Made by a program: the position numbers and the translations under genes. The notes below the pieces were generated by a model. The model was not told the DNA's origin. It made no database searches and was given only the letters and a program-made list of their open reading frames with translations. A stretch of DNA of 64,000 nt, taken from Noviherbaspirillum humi (GTDB taxonomy: Bacteria > Pseudomonadota > Gammaproteobacteria > Burkholderiales > Burkholderiaceae_D). Every line of letters starts with the position of its first letter. Position 1 is the stretch's first letter. Location: NCBI RefSeq assembly GCF_900188095.1, contig NZ_FZOT01000014.1, forward strand, positions 1-64,000, in the 5' to 3' direction. Below, in pieces: positions 1-8,853 of the stretch.

Positions 1-210
1 AGCCATCCGCAGAAGGAAGACATCACCGAGCTGGTGTACGAGCAGACGGCGATGACGTTCGAGGAAGACAAGGTGGTGATCGAGGCGCAGTGGGAGAACA
101 TGAAGCGCTTCCCGGGCGCGCCGCAGATCGACATCCATGTCGACATCGGCCCGAACCGGGCGCGCCGCATCATCGAGCGCCTGGGCCGCCAGGTGCCGCA
201 GGCAGCCTAG
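1..210 (+). CDS. C-terminal end of a Rieske-type aromatic oxygenase (partial)
   Basis: The first frame is open from the window edge to a TAG at 208-210 and gives about 69 residues. It contains a segment reading FEEDKVVIEAQW and, near the end, a stretch with RARRIIERL. This resembles the C-terminal tail of vanillate O-demethylase/phenylpropionate dioxygenase-type Rieske oxygenase large subunits; the Rieske and iron-binding domains lie outside the window. The next gene encodes formaldehyde dehydrogenase, which fits an O-demethylase that releases formaldehyde. The family call is a recognition from a short tail plus context, so it is moderate only. Confidence 0.55.
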   Translation, partial: SHPQKEDITELVYEQTAMTFEEDKVVIEAQWENMKRFPGAPQIDIHVDIGPNRARRIIERLGRQVPQAA

Positions 211-217
211 CAATCCG

Positions 218-259
218 GGAAGCGGCCGGCGCAGGGCGACCCGGCCGGCCGCTTCCTTT
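218..259 (+). terminator. Strong hairpin after the oxygenase gene
   Basis: A perfect 13-bp inverted repeat (GGAAGCGGCCGGC at 218-230 and its complement at 244-256) with a 13-base loop is followed by TTT. It lies just downstream of the oxygenase stop codon and before formaldehyde dehydrogenase. The stem is very GC-rich and the U-tract is short, so it could end or only attenuate transcription. Confidence 0.55.
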
Positions 260-366
260 GACAGCGCGGCCCGCCGGCAGACGGCGCCGCGCGAAATCCG
301 CTGCGACGGTGAGGGAAGACAGCGCGCCGCAGAGCAGCTTCATCATCCCAGAGAGAGGAGAAAGCA

Positions 367-1566
367 ATGGCAGACAATCGTGGCGTGGTGTACATGGGTC
401 CCGGCAAGGTCGAGGTGCATGACATCCCGTTTCCCAAGATGGAAGACCCGAGCGGGCGCAAGATCGAGCATGGCGTGATCCTGCGCGTGGTATCCACCAA
501 CATCTGCGGCTCCGACCAGCACATGGTGCGCGGCCGCACCACCGCCCCCGTCGGCCTGGTGCTCGGCCATGAGATCACCGGCGAGGTGCTGGAAGTCGGG
601 CGCGACGTCGAAACCCTGAAGAAGGGCGACCTGGTGTCGGTGCCGTTCAACGTTGCCTGCGGCCGCTGCCAGACCTGCAAGGAGCAGCACACCGGCGTGT
701 GCCTGAACGTGAACCCGTCCCGCGCCGGCGGCGCCTACGGCTATGTCGACATGGGCGGCTGGATCGGCGGCCAGGCCGAGTACGTGCTGGTGCCCTACGC
801 CGACTTCAACCTGCTCAAGTTCCCGGACCGCGACCGCGCCCTGGCCAAGATCCGCGACCTGACCTGCCTGTCCGACATCCTGCCCACCGGCTACCACGGC
901 GCGGTGACCGCCGGCGTCGGTCCCGGCAGCTCGGTGTACATCGCCGGCGCCGGACCGGTCGGCATGGCGGCGGCCGCTTCGGCGCGCCTGCTGGGCGCGG
1001 CGGTCACCATCGTCGGCGACGTCAACCCGGCGCGCCTGGAGCATGCAAGGAAGATGGGCTTCGAGACGGTGGACCTGTCCAAGGATGCGACGCTGGGCCA
1101 GCAGATCGAGCAGATCCTGGGCACGCCGGAAGTCGACAGCGCGGTGGACTGCGTCGGCTTCGAGGCGCGCGGCCATGGCCATGACGGCGCACAGCACGAG
1201 GCGCCGGCCACGGTGCTGAACTCGCTGATGGAGATCACCCGCGCCGCCGGCAAGATCGGCATCCCGGGCCTGTACGTCACCGACGATCCGGGCGCCGTCG
1301 ACAATGCCGCCAAGCATGGCAGCCTGTCGATCCGGTTCGGGTTGGGCTGGGCCAAGTCGCACAGCTTCCATACCGGGCAGACGCCGGTGATGAAGTACAA
1401 CCGCAACCTGATGCAGGCGATCCTGTGGGACCGCATCAACATCGCCGAGATCGTCAACGTGCAGGTGATCCGCCTGGACGAGGCGCCGAAGGGCTATGGC
1501 GAGTTCGATGCCGGCGCGGCGAAGAAATTCGTTATCGATCCGCACCAGATGCTCAAGGCCGCTTAA
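367..1566 (+). CDS. fdhA: Glutathione-independent formaldehyde dehydrogenase
   Basis: This 399-residue zinc medium-chain dehydrogenase matches the length and layout of the Pseudomonas putida FdhA family, which oxidises formaldehyde to formate with tightly bound NAD and no glutathione. Visible marks are the catalytic-zinc Cys in NICGSDQHM, the GHE motif near residue 68, the structural-zinc cysteines in ACGRCQTCKEQHTGVC, and the nucleotide-binding GAGPVGMAAA. The start is supported by a strong GAGAGGAG ribosome site. It follows the end of an oxygenase gene, so a role in removing formaldehyde from aromatic O-demethylation is likely (inference). A hairpin shared with the opposing marR gene follows. 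Confidence 0.9.
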   Translation: MADNRGVVYMGPGKVEVHDIPFPKMEDPSGRKIEHGVILRVVSTNICGSDQHMVRGRTTAPVGLVLGHEITGEVLEVGRDVETLKKGDLVSVPFNVACGRCQTCKEQHTGVCLNVNPSRAGGAYGYVDMGGWIGGQAEYVLVPYADFNLLKFPDRDRALAKIRDLTCLSDILPTGYHGAVTAGVGPGSSVYIAGAGPVGMAAAASARLLGAAVTIVGDVNPARLEHARKMGFETVDLSKDATLGQQIEQILGTPEVDSAVDCVGFEARGHGHDGAQHEAPATVLNSLMEITRAAGKIGIPGLYVTDDPGAVDNAAKHGSLSIRFGLGWAKSHSFHTGQTPVMKYNRNLMQAILWDRINIAEIVNVQVIRLDEAPKGYGEFDAGAAKKFVIDPHQMLKAA

Positions 1567-1579
1567 GCATCGATGAAAG

Positions 1580-1611
1580 CGGGCTGCCGGCGCATCGTTG
1601 CCGGCAGCCCG
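1580..1611. terminator. Bidirectional hairpin between fdhA and marR
   Basis: A perfect 12-bp inverted repeat (CGGGCTGCCGGC at 1580-1591 and its complement at 1600-1611) with an 8-base loop lies between the convergent ends of fdhA and the MarR gene. There is no U-tract on either side, so it is a structure-based call. Confidence 0.5.
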
Positions 1612-1626
1612 TATCGGGAAGAAAGA

Positions 1627-2175
1627 TTATTTCGAAGCCGCTTTCCGCGCCGCCTTCTTGGCGGCCGCCGCAGGCGACTTCAGCGTCAGGGGCGCGCGGC
1701 TGTGGTCGTTGTTGACGTGCACCAGCTTGGCGAGCAGCTTCATGAACTGCCGGCTTTCGGCGTCGGTGAAGGGTTCCAGGATGCGCTGGTGCAGCCGGTG
1801 CACCGCTGGAATCAGGGTCTCCAGCAGATGCTCGCCCTGGCGCGTGAGATGCAGCTGGCGCTGGCGGCGGTTGGCGGGATCGATGTCGCGGCTGAGCAGG
1901 CCCTTTTCTTCGAGGCGGATGGCGACGGTGGCGGCGGTGGAAGTGTCGATCGCCACCAGTCCGGCGATGGTCACCTGGTCGACGCCAGGATGCTCCATGA
2001 TGGTACGCAGCACGGCGTACTGGATGGGCGTGATGTCTTCGCTGATCTCGTCGAAGAACAGGGACACGGCGATCTGCTGGGCCCGGCGCAGCAGGTGGCC
2101 GGGCTGGTCATAGAGGTCGTTGGAGAGGTCGGCGCCCGCGTCGCGTCTCACTGTCTTCTTCGATTGCATGGTCAT
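1627..2175 (-). CDS. MarR-family transcriptional regulator
   Basis: About 182 residues with the MarR winged-helix pattern: a dimerisation helix, then TPIQYAVLRTI, a recognition-helix region with DTSTAATVAIRLEEKGLLSR, and the wing segment DPANRRQRQLHLT. The C-terminus is Ala/Lys-rich (AAAAKKAARKAASK), which may be a non-specific DNA-contacting tail. The chosen ATG is the first one; a TTG seven codons upstream is possible, and neither has a strong ribosome site. It is divergent from the aldehyde dehydrogenase gene, so it probably represses the neighbouring operon in response to an aromatic or phenolic ligand, as is common in the family (inference). Confidence 0.85.
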   Translation of the reverse strand: MTMQSKKTVRRDAGADLSNDLYDQPGHLLRRAQQIAVSLFFDEISEDITPIQYAVLRTIMEHPGVDQVTIAGLVAIDTSTAATVAIRLEEKGLLSRDIDPANRRQRQLHLTRQGEHLLETLIPAVHRLHQRILEPFTDAESRQFMKLLAKLVHVNNDHSRAPLTLKSPAAAAKKAARKAASK

Positions 2176-2238
2176 GTCGGGGGAAGGTAAGAACAAATTG
2201 AAGGCCTGCTGCTGCGCGAGCAGGGCGGGCCGGGAAAC

Positions 2239-2258
2239 GCAGGCAGTATACAGGCTGC
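2239..2258. promoter_or_regulatory. Candidate MarR operator palindrome
   Basis: The 20 bases GCAGGCAGTATACAGGCTGC form an imperfect palindrome around GTATAC, with 16 of 20 positions symmetric. It lies in the 138-bp divergent space between marR (start about 2175) and the aldehyde dehydrogenase gene (start 2314). MarR proteins usually bind such palindromes in their divergent promoter regions. This is inference from position and symmetry only. Confidence 0.35.
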
Positions 2259-2313
2259 CATTGCCAACAATCAGGATCTATCCCGATCATTTTCGGATTC
2301 ATTTGGAGCAAGC

Positions 2314-3756
2314 ATGGAAACAGCACGTCATTACATCAACGGCGAGTGGATGAGCTCGGCCGGCGGCAGCGAGCGCTTCGGCGAGAATCTCAACCCGGCC
2401 ACTTCCGAAGTCGCGGCCCGCTACGCCGACGGCGGCGCCGATGAAGCGGCGGCGGCCGTCACCGCCGCCCGCAAGGCCTTCGACCAGACGACCTGGCGCC
2501 AGACCCCGCGCCTGCGCGCCGACATCCTGCTGGCCTTCGCCAGCCGCCTGGAAGAGAAGAAGGAGCAGATCGCCGACTGGCTCGTCACCCTCAACGGCAA
2601 GCTGCGCCGCGAAGCCATCGGCGAGATCATGGCCGGCGTCTCGGAGCTGCGCTACTACGCCGGCGTGGCCCGCACCCTGGCCGGGCGCATCGTCAACATC
2701 GATCCCGGCTGCTACTCCTCGCTCGACCGCGAAGCCGCCGGCGTGGCCGCCATCATCCTGCCCTGGAACGCCCCGGTGACGCTGCTGGTGCGCTCGCTGG
2801 CGCCGGCGATTGCCGCCGGCTGCACGGTGGTGATCAAGCCGGCCCACCAGACCGCCCTGGTCAACAACCTGGTGCTGGAAACCCTGGTGAACGACGAGCG
2901 GCTGCCGAAGGGCGTGATCAACTCCGTCATCGAAGCCGGCGCGGACGTTTCCCGCTTCCTGTGCGAGACGCCGGACGTGGATGTGATCAGCTTCACCGGC
3001 TCGACCCGGGTCGGCAAGCTGATCGCCCAGGCGTCGGCGCATACGCTCAAGCGCCTGTCGCTGGAGCTTGGCGGCAAGGCGCCGGCCATCGTGTTCGACG
3101 ACTGCGACATCGACAAGACCGTGGCCGGGGTGGTGGCCGGCGGCATGGTGATGGCCGGGCAGCAATGCACGGCGGTGGCGCGGGTGGTGATCCAGGACAA
3201 GCTGTACGACGGCTTCGTGTCGCGCCTGAGCGATGCGCTGAAGGCGTTGAAAGTAGGGCCGGGCAACGACCCGAGTTCGCAGATGGGCTCTCTGATCGAC
3301 ATGGCCAACCGCGACCGCATCGCCGGGCTGGTAGAGCGGGCGCAGAAGGAAGAGAAAGTGATCCTGCGCGGCGAGATCCCGGGCGGGGCGCTGGCCAAGG
3401 GCGCCTTCATCCGGCCGAGCATCGTGGAAGTGGAAGACCTGGACTCGATGTTCATCCAGCAGGAGCTGTTCGGGCCGCTGCTGGTGGTGGAACGCTTCCG
3501 CGACGAAGACGATGCCATCCTGCGCGCCAATGCCACCCGCTACAGCCTGGCGTCGAGCGTATGGACCGGCGACGGCACCCGGGCGCGGCGCATGGCCATG
3601 CGCATGAAGTTCGGCTCGGTGTGGTCGAATTCGCACAACAAGCTGTTCGCCGAAGCCGAGACCGGCGGCTATGGCGACAGCGGCTACGGCAAGCTGCACG
3701 GCATCGAAGGCATGAACGATTTCATGCAGACCAAGCATTTCTACTTCGAAACCTGA
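2314..3756 (+). CDS. NAD(P)-dependent aldehyde dehydrogenase
   Basis: A 480-residue aldehyde dehydrogenase superfamily enzyme that oxidises an aldehyde to its acid. The cofactor motif SFTGSTRVGK, the general-base region LELGGKAP with its Glu, and the nucleophile Cys in GQQCTAVARV are all visible, and the C-terminal part has the SGYGKLHG segment common in the family. A TTTGGAGCAAGC ribosome site precedes the ATG. It sits directly before a thiamine-diphosphate decarboxylase-like gene. A natural pairing is decarboxylation of a 2-oxo acid to an aldehyde followed by oxidation here, as in benzoylformate/benzaldehyde metabolism; the substrate cannot be read from sequence. Confidence 0.88.
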   Translation: METARHYINGEWMSSAGGSERFGENLNPATSEVAARYADGGADEAAAAVTAARKAFDQTTWRQTPRLRADILLAFASRLEEKKEQIADWLVTLNGKLRREAIGEIMAGVSELRYYAGVARTLAGRIVNIDPGCYSSLDREAAGVAAIILPWNAPVTLLVRSLAPAIAAGCTVVIKPAHQTALVNNLVLETLVNDERLPKGVINSVIEAGADVSRFLCETPDVDVISFTGSTRVGKLIAQASAHTLKRLSLELGGKAPAIVFDDCDIDKTVAGVVAGGMVMAGQQCTAVARVVIQDKLYDGFVSRLSDALKALKVGPGNDPSSQMGSLIDMANRDRIAGLVERAQKEEKVILRGEIPGGALAKGAFIRPSIVEVEDLDSMFIQQELFGPLLVVERFRDEDDAILRANATRYSLASSVWTGDGTRARRMAMRMKFGSVWSNSHNKLFAEAETGGYGDSGYGKLHGIEGMNDFMQTKHFYFET

Positions 3757-3845
3757 ACGCGGCCGCCTTGCGCGGCTTGAAACAAAACAGAGAAGGAGAC
3801 GGTGCGCGGCCATCGCAGCCGCGCATCCGATAACAGACGAGATCC

Positions 3846-5567
3846 ATGACCAATCACACGACTGCGCATTACTTCCTCGAGGGCCTGGCGGAAACCGGCA
3901 TCGAGTACGTCTTTTCCAATCTCGGCACCGACCATGTGTCGCTGATCGAAGCCCTGGCCGAATGGGACCGGGACGGCCGCAAGCATCCTGAGATGGTGCT
4001 GTGCCCGCACGAAAACGTGGCCATCCACATGGCGGGCGGCTATGCCGCGCTCACCGGCCGCGGCCAAGCGGTGATGGTGCATGTGGATGCCGGCACCGCC
4101 AACGCGGTCATGGGCATGCACAACCTGTTCCGCTCGCGCCTGCCGGTGTTCCTAATGGCCGGCAAGGCGCCGCATACCCTGCATGGCGAATTGCCGGGCT
4201 CGCGCGATAACTTCGTGCATTTCGTGCAGGACCCCTACGACATCGGCAGCCTGGTGCGGCCCTATGTGAAGTGGGAGTACAACCTGCCGACCGGCGTGGT
4301 GGCCAAGGAGGCGCTGCGCCGCGGCCATACCATGATGCAGAGCGACCCGCCGGGCCCGGTCTACATGACGCTGCCGCGCGAAACGCTGGCGGAAAGCTGG
4401 GGCGAGGAACAGATCCGCAGCTATCCGGAAAACCGCTACGGCGCCGTGTCCGTCGGCGGCGCCGATGCCGCCATGGCCATGCGCATCGCCGAGCGCCTGC
4501 TGGCGGCGAGCAACCCGATCGTCATCACCTCCTACCTTGGCCGCAAGCCGGAAGCGGTGATGCTGCTCGATGCGCTGGCGCGCGAATGCGGCATCAAGGT
4601 GTTCGAATTCAATCCGCTGCACCTGAACATCCCGCGCGATTCTCCCTGCTTCGCCGGCTACGACGCGAAGGCGGCGATGGCGGAGGCCGACCTCGGCCTG
4701 CTGCTGGATGTGGACGTGCCATGGCTGCCGAAGTATGTGCAGGACAAGCCGGCCCTGAGCTGGATACAGGTGGACATCGATCCGGTGAAAAAGGATTTCC
4801 CGATGTGGGGCTTTCCGAGCGACATGCGGCTGCAGGCCGACTGCGCCACGGTGCTGGCCCAGGTGCTGGAGATCGTGCGCCAGCGCGCCGACGCCGGTTT
4901 CCGGCGGCGCGTTGAAGAGCGCATCGCCGGCTGGGAGGGCGAACGCCAGGAACGCCGGCAGCGCATCGCCGCCGCCGGCGCCGAGCCGGGCGGCGTTGGC
5001 GCCATCTCGCCGGACTATCTTTGCGCCGCCATCGCCGAATTGATGGAGCCGGACGACATCGTCGTCAACGAAGCCATCCGCAATACCTTCGCCGTGCTGA
5101 ACCAGATTCCGCGCAGCCGGCCGCAGTCCTACGTCGGCCTCGCCGGCGGCGGCCTCGGCTTCAGCGGCGGCGCAGCGCTCGGCGCCAAGCTGGCACGGCC
5201 GAAGAGCCGGGTGGTGCAGGTGGTCGGCGACGGCGGCTTCCATTTCTCGAATCCGACCGCGGTGTATGCGGTTGCCCAGCAGTACCGGCTGCCCATCCTC
5301 ACGGTGGTGCTGGACAATGGCGGCTGGCAGGCGGTGAAGGAAGCGGTGCTGCGCGTCTATCCGGATGGCGCGGCGGCGGCCGCGAACGACTTCCAGGCCC
5401 GACTCGCCGGCGAGCGGCGCGACTTCGCCCAGGTCGGCGCCGCCTTTGGCGCCCACGCGGAAACGGTGGACGATCCGGCGCTGCTGCGCGATGCGCTGGC
5501 GCGCTGCATGGCGGCGCTGGACCGCGGCCAGGCGGCGGTGCTGTGCGCCCGGGTCACGCCGATGTAA
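3846..5567 (+). CDS. Thiamine-diphosphate-dependent enzyme (acetolactate synthase/benzoylformate decarboxylase superfamily)
   Basis: A 573-residue protein with the three-domain plan of TPP enzymes. The N-terminal pyrimidine-binding domain has the conserved cofactor-activating Glu in CPHENVAIHMAGGYA. A central domain spans about residues 200-340. The C-terminal PP domain has the metal/TPP motif VVGDGGFHFSNP ending in the Asn-containing VVLDNGGW. Members include acetolactate synthase, benzoylformate decarboxylase and oxalyl-CoA decarboxylase, and the substrate is not clear here. Its position after an aldehyde dehydrogenase and before a Bug-type binding protein favours a catabolic 2-oxo-acid decarboxylase over a biosynthetic acetolactate synthase (inference); no small regulatory subunit gene is present. 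Confidence 0.8.
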   Translation: MTNHTTAHYFLEGLAETGIEYVFSNLGTDHVSLIEALAEWDRDGRKHPEMVLCPHENVAIHMAGGYAALTGRGQAVMVHVDAGTANAVMGMHNLFRSRLPVFLMAGKAPHTLHGELPGSRDNFVHFVQDPYDIGSLVRPYVKWEYNLPTGVVAKEALRRGHTMMQSDPPGPVYMTLPRETLAESWGEEQIRSYPENRYGAVSVGGADAAMAMRIAERLLAASNPIVITSYLGRKPEAVMLLDALARECGIKVFEFNPLHLNIPRDSPCFAGYDAKAAMAEADLGLLLDVDVPWLPKYVQDKPALSWIQVDIDPVKKDFPMWGFPSDMRLQADCATVLAQVLEIVRQRADAGFRRRVEERIAGWEGERQERRQRIAAAGAEPGGVGAISPDYLCAAIAELMEPDDIVVNEAIRNTFAVLNQIPRSRPQSYVGLAGGGLGFSGGAALGAKLARPKSRVVQVVGDGGFHFSNPTAVYAVAQQYRLPILTVVLDNGGWQAVKEAVLRVYPDGAAAAANDFQARLAGERRDFAQVGAAFGAHAETVDDPALLRDALARCMAALDRGQAAVLCARVTPM

Positions 5568-5625
5568 TCTGTGACCGGCCGCCACAGCAGCGGACCGGCC
5601 GGAAAACAATTTAAAGGAGACAGAC

Positions 5626-6600
5626 ATGAAGCGCCGTACCGCACTCGCCGCATCCCTCGCCATCGCCTTGACCGCAGCCGGCCTCGGCGCGGCCCAAGCG
5701 CAATCCGGCTATCCGGACAAGCCCATCCGCGTCATCATCGGCTACGCGCCGGGCGGCGGCACCGACCTGATCGCCCGCGTGCTGACGCAGAGGATGTCGG
5801 AAGGGTTGAAGCAGCCGATCATCATCGAGAACAAGCCCGGCGCGCAATCCATCATCGCCGCCCAGTTCGTCGCCAAGTCGGCGCCGGACGGCTACACGCT
5901 GTTCTTTGCGCCGACCGGGCCGATCTCGATGAACCCGGCCATCCACAGCAAGCTGCCGTATTCCTCCACCAAGGACTTCGCCCCGATCGCCATGATCGGC
6001 TCCTTTCCGCTGATCCTGACGGTGGCGCAGAACAGTCCCGCCAAGAACGTGAAACAGCTGGTGGAGTTCGCCAAGGCCAACCCGGCCAAGGCCAACTACG
6101 GCGCCAGCGCCGCGCCGTTTCAGCTCGCCGCCGAACTGTTCAACCAGAAGACCGGCACCGCCTTCCAGTACATCGGCTACAAGGGAAGCAATGAATCGGT
6201 GAACGCGGTGGCCAGCGGCGACATCACCATGACCCTGGCCGACCCGCCGGTGGTGGTCGGCCCGGCCAAGTCGGGCCGCGTGCGGCCGCTGGCCATCACC
6301 GCCGCCAGCCGCCATCCCTCCTGGCCGGACGTGCCCACGCTGGTGGAATCCGGCGTGCCGGACATGGATATCGCCCTCTGGGCCGGCTTCCTCGCGCCGG
6401 CCGGCACGCCGCAACCTATCATCCAGCGCCTGCAGGAAGAGATCGCACGGGTGGTCAAGCTGCCCGACGTGCAGGAAAGGCTGGCCGGCCTCGGCGTCGA
6501 TGCCGCCGCCAGCACGCCGGAAGAATTCAGCCGCGTGATCAGCCGCGACATCGCCAAGTGGACGGCGGTGGCGAAAACCGCCAATATCAAGGCTGATTGA
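5626..6600 (+). CDS. Bug/TctC-family periplasmic substrate-binding protein
   Basis: A 324-residue protein with a clear Sec signal peptide (basic MKRR, hydrophobic stretch, AQA cleavage region near residue 25). The mature start carries the hallmark YPDKPIRVIIGYAPGGGTDL of the Bordetella uptake gene (Bug) family. These proteins capture carboxylates or related solutes for tripartite tricarboxylate (TctAB) transporters, but no TctA or TctB gene is next to it, as is common for Bug genes in Burkholderiales. A good AAAGGAGACAGAC ribosome site precedes the ATG. The ligand is probably the acid or aldehyde precursor handled by the upstream enzymes (inference). Confidence 0.9.
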   Translation: MKRRTALAASLAIALTAAGLGAAQAQSGYPDKPIRVIIGYAPGGGTDLIARVLTQRMSEGLKQPIIIENKPGAQSIIAAQFVAKSAPDGYTLFFAPTGPISMNPAIHSKLPYSSTKDFAPIAMIGSFPLILTVAQNSPAKNVKQLVEFAKANPAKANYGASAAPFQLAAELFNQKTGTAFQYIGYKGSNESVNAVASGDITMTLADPPVVVGPAKSGRVRPLAITAASRHPSWPDVPTLVESGVPDMDIALWAGFLAPAGTPQPIIQRLQEEIARVVKLPDVQERLAGLGVDAAASTPEEFSRVISRDIAKWTAVAKTANIKAD

Positions 6601-6695
6601 CGACGAGGGCGGGGCAGGGCAGTCCCATCCGCCTGCGCCGCCCAAAGAAGCGTGACGATTTGCAAAAACAATAAGCCAGTTTCAAGGAGACGACC

Positions 6696-7748
6696 ATGTT
6701 CAAGCCCTTCATCCGTTGTTCCATCGCGCTGCTGTTCGCAGCCGCCAGCCTGTCCAGCCACGCCGCCGATCCCAAGCCGCCGATGCCGGTGCAGGAAATC
6801 ACCACCTACCAGGGCGCCGACCGTGAGGAGCGCCTGCTCGAAGGCGCGAAGAAGGAGGGCGAGGTCACCGTCTACCATGCCTACCCGCAGCTGTCGAACG
6901 TCACCGCCGCCTTCACCAAGAAGTACGGCATCAAGGTGAAGAACTGGCGCTCCGGCTCGGAAGCCATCCTGCAGCGGGTGGTCAGCGAGGCGCGCGGCAA
7001 GAAGTTCGATGTCGACATCATCCACAACAATGCGCCCGAGAGCGAGGCGCTGCACCGCGAGGGCCTGATTCAGCCGGTGAAGTCGCCGCACCTGAAGGAC
7101 ATCATGCCCGCCGCCATCCCTGCCCATGGCGACTGGGTCGGCATCGCCATGGACGTGTACTCGGCGGCTTACAACACCAACAGCGTGAAGAAGGAAGACC
7201 TGCCGAAGTCGTACAAGGATCTGCTCGACCCGAAATGGAAGGGCAAGCTGGCGGTGGAAGCGGAAGACCAGGGCTGGTTCAACACGCTGGTCGGCCTGAT
7301 GGGCGAGCAGCAGGGCCTGAAGCTCTTCTCCGACATCGTCGCCACCAACGGCATTTCCATGCGCAAGGGCCATTCGCTGCTGGCCCAGCTGGTGGCTTCC
7401 GGCGAGGTGCCGCTGGCGCTGTCGGCGTACAGCTGGACGCCTGATTTGATGAAGGAAAAGGGCGCGCCGATCCAGGGCTTCCTGATCGATCCGGTGGTGG
7501 CTCAGTTCAGCAGCATCTCCATGGCCAAGCGCGCGCCGCATCCCTACGCCGCCGCGCTGTTCTACGACTTCATGCTGACCGAGGGCGAAAAGATCCTGGC
7601 CGACCTGAAGTTCGTCCCCACCAGCAAGGTAGTGCCGTCGCCAATCCCGGCGGGCACCAATATCAAATATGTCGATCCGGTCCAGGCCCTGGACAACAAC
7701 GAGAAGTGGATCAAGACCTTCCAGAACACGATGAAGAGCGGCAAGTGA
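6696..7748 (+). CDS. Periplasmic solute-binding protein of the ABC iron/thiamine-like (type 2) class
   Basis: A 350-residue protein with an N-terminal signal peptide ending near HAA (residue 24). The body follows the extracellular solute-binding family 1 pattern: EGAKKEGEVTVYHAYPQ, then FTKKYGIKVKNWRSGSEAI, then DVDIIHNN. These proteins feed ABC importers for ferric iron, thiamine, sulfonates or aromatic acids. No permease or ATPase gene adjoins it, so it is an orphan binding protein. A TTCAAGGAGACGACC ribosome site supports the start. It lies in the same direction as the Bug protein and may be part of the same transcript. Confidence 0.82.
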   Translation: MFKPFIRCSIALLFAAASLSSHAADPKPPMPVQEITTYQGADREERLLEGAKKEGEVTVYHAYPQLSNVTAAFTKKYGIKVKNWRSGSEAILQRVVSEARGKKFDVDIIHNNAPESEALHREGLIQPVKSPHLKDIMPAAIPAHGDWVGIAMDVYSAAYNTNSVKKEDLPKSYKDLLDPKWKGKLAVEAEDQGWFNTLVGLMGEQQGLKLFSDIVATNGISMRKGHSLLAQLVASGEVPLALSAYSWTPDLMKEKGAPIQGFLIDPVVAQFSSISMAKRAPHPYAAALFYDFMLTEGEKILADLKFVPTSKVVPSPIPAGTNIKYVDPVQALDNNEKWIKTFQNTMKSGK

Positions 7749-7755
7749 TTTCCGG

Positions 7756-7787
7756 CGCGGCGGACGGCCCTGCGCCGGTCCGCCGCG
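7756..7787. terminator. Bidirectional hairpin between converging genes
   Basis: The inverted repeat CGCGGCGGAC (7756-7765) and GTCCGCCGCG (7778-7787) lies between the stop of the binding-protein gene and the stop of the opposing alcohol dehydrogenase. There is no U-tract, so it is called on stem strength and position. Confidence 0.5.
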
Positions 7788-7791
7788 TTGG

Positions 7792-8853
7792 TCAGGCCGC
7801 TTCGCGTTTCAGCGAAGCCATGTCGATCACGAAGCGGTACTTCACATCGCTCTTGAGCATGCGCTCGTAAGCCTCGTTGATCTGCTGAATGGGGATGATC
7901 TCGATATCCGAGACGATGCCATGCTCGCCGCAGAAGTCCAGCATCTCCTGGGTTTCAAGGATGCCGCCGATCAGCGAGCCGGCCAGGTGGCGGCGCTTCA
8001 TGATGAGGTTGAACACCTGGGGCGAGGGATGCGGTTCCGCCGGCGCGCCGACCAGCGTCATGGTTCCTTCGCGCTTGAGCAGCACCAGGAAGGCATCCAG
8101 GCTGTGCGGCGCGGCCACGGTGTTGAGGATGAAGTCGAAGCTGTTCTCGTGCGCCGCCATCTGCGCCGCGTCGCGCGAGATCACCACGTCGTCGGCCCCG
8201 AGGCGCAGCGCATCCTCCCGCTTGCCGGGGGAGGTGGTGAACAGCACCACATGGGCGCCGAGCGCATGCGCCAGCTTGATGCCCATGTGCCCCAGGCCCC
8301 CGAGCCCGACCACGCCCACCTTCTGCCCCGCGCCGACCTTCCAGTGCCGCAGCGGCGACCAAGTGGTGATGCCGGCGCACAGCAGCGGCGCGGCGGCGGC
8401 CGGGTCGAGGGAATCCGGAATCCGCAGCACGAATTTCTCCGTTACCACGATATTGCTCGCATAGCCGCCGAAGGTCATGCCGCCGGCGTGCATCTCCTCG
8501 CCGTTGTAGGTGCCGACGAAGCCGTTCTCGCAGTATTGCTCCAACCCTTCGGCACAGCTGGCGCAGTGCTGGCAGGAATCAACCATGCATCCCACGCCCG
8601 CCATGTCGCCCGGCTTGAAGCGCTTCACTTCGCTGCCGACCCGGGTCACGCGGCCGACGATCTCGTGGCCCGGCACCACCGGGTAGATCGTGTTCTGCCA
8701 TTCATTGCGCACGGTGTGCAGGTCGGAGTGGCAGACGCCGCAATAGAGAATCTCGATCTGGACATCCTTCGGACCCGGATCGCGGCGTTCGAAGCGCAGC
8801 AGGCCGAGCGGCGTGGTGGCGCCGGTGGCGCCGTAGCCTAGGGATTGCAGCAT
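7792..8853 (-). CDS. Zinc-dependent NAD(P) alcohol dehydrogenase (cinnamyl-alcohol dehydrogenase-like)
   Basis: A 353-residue medium-chain dehydrogenase. The catalytic-zinc Cys and region (CGVCHSDLHTV), the GHE motif (VVPGHEIVGRV), the four-cysteine structural-zinc lobe (CQHCASCAEGLEQYC) and the nucleotide motif GLGGLGHMGIKLA are all present. This is the YahK/AdhC-like group, which reduces aldehydes with NADPH. The start is set at the ATG whose complement lies at 8851-8853: an AAAGGA ribosome site precedes it, and the family N-terminus begins there. It runs against the upstream catabolic genes and may interconvert the same aldehydes and alcohols (inference). Confidence 0.88.
   Translation of the reverse strand: MLQSLGYGATGATTPLGLLRFERRDPGPKDVQIEILYCGVCHSDLHTVRNEWQNTIYPVVPGHEIVGRVTRVGSEVKRFKPGDMAGVGCMVDSCQHCASCAEGLEQYCENGFVGTYNGEEMHAGGMTFGGYASNIVVTEKFVLRIPDSLDPAAAAPLLCAGITTWSPLRHWKVGAGQKVGVVGLGGLGHMGIKLAHALGAHVVLFTTSPGKREDALRLGADDVVISRDAAQMAAHENSFDFILNTVAAPHSLDAFLVLLKREGTMTLVGAPAEPHPSPQVFNLIMKRRHLAGSLIGGILETQEMLDFCGEHGIVSDIEIIPIQQINEAYERMLKSDVKYRFVIDMASLKREAA

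Noticed and set aside
250-290. TTGACA at 258-263 before fdhA as a -35 box
   Set aside because: No acceptable -10 box at 16-18 bases; it overlaps the hairpin end and the U-tract.
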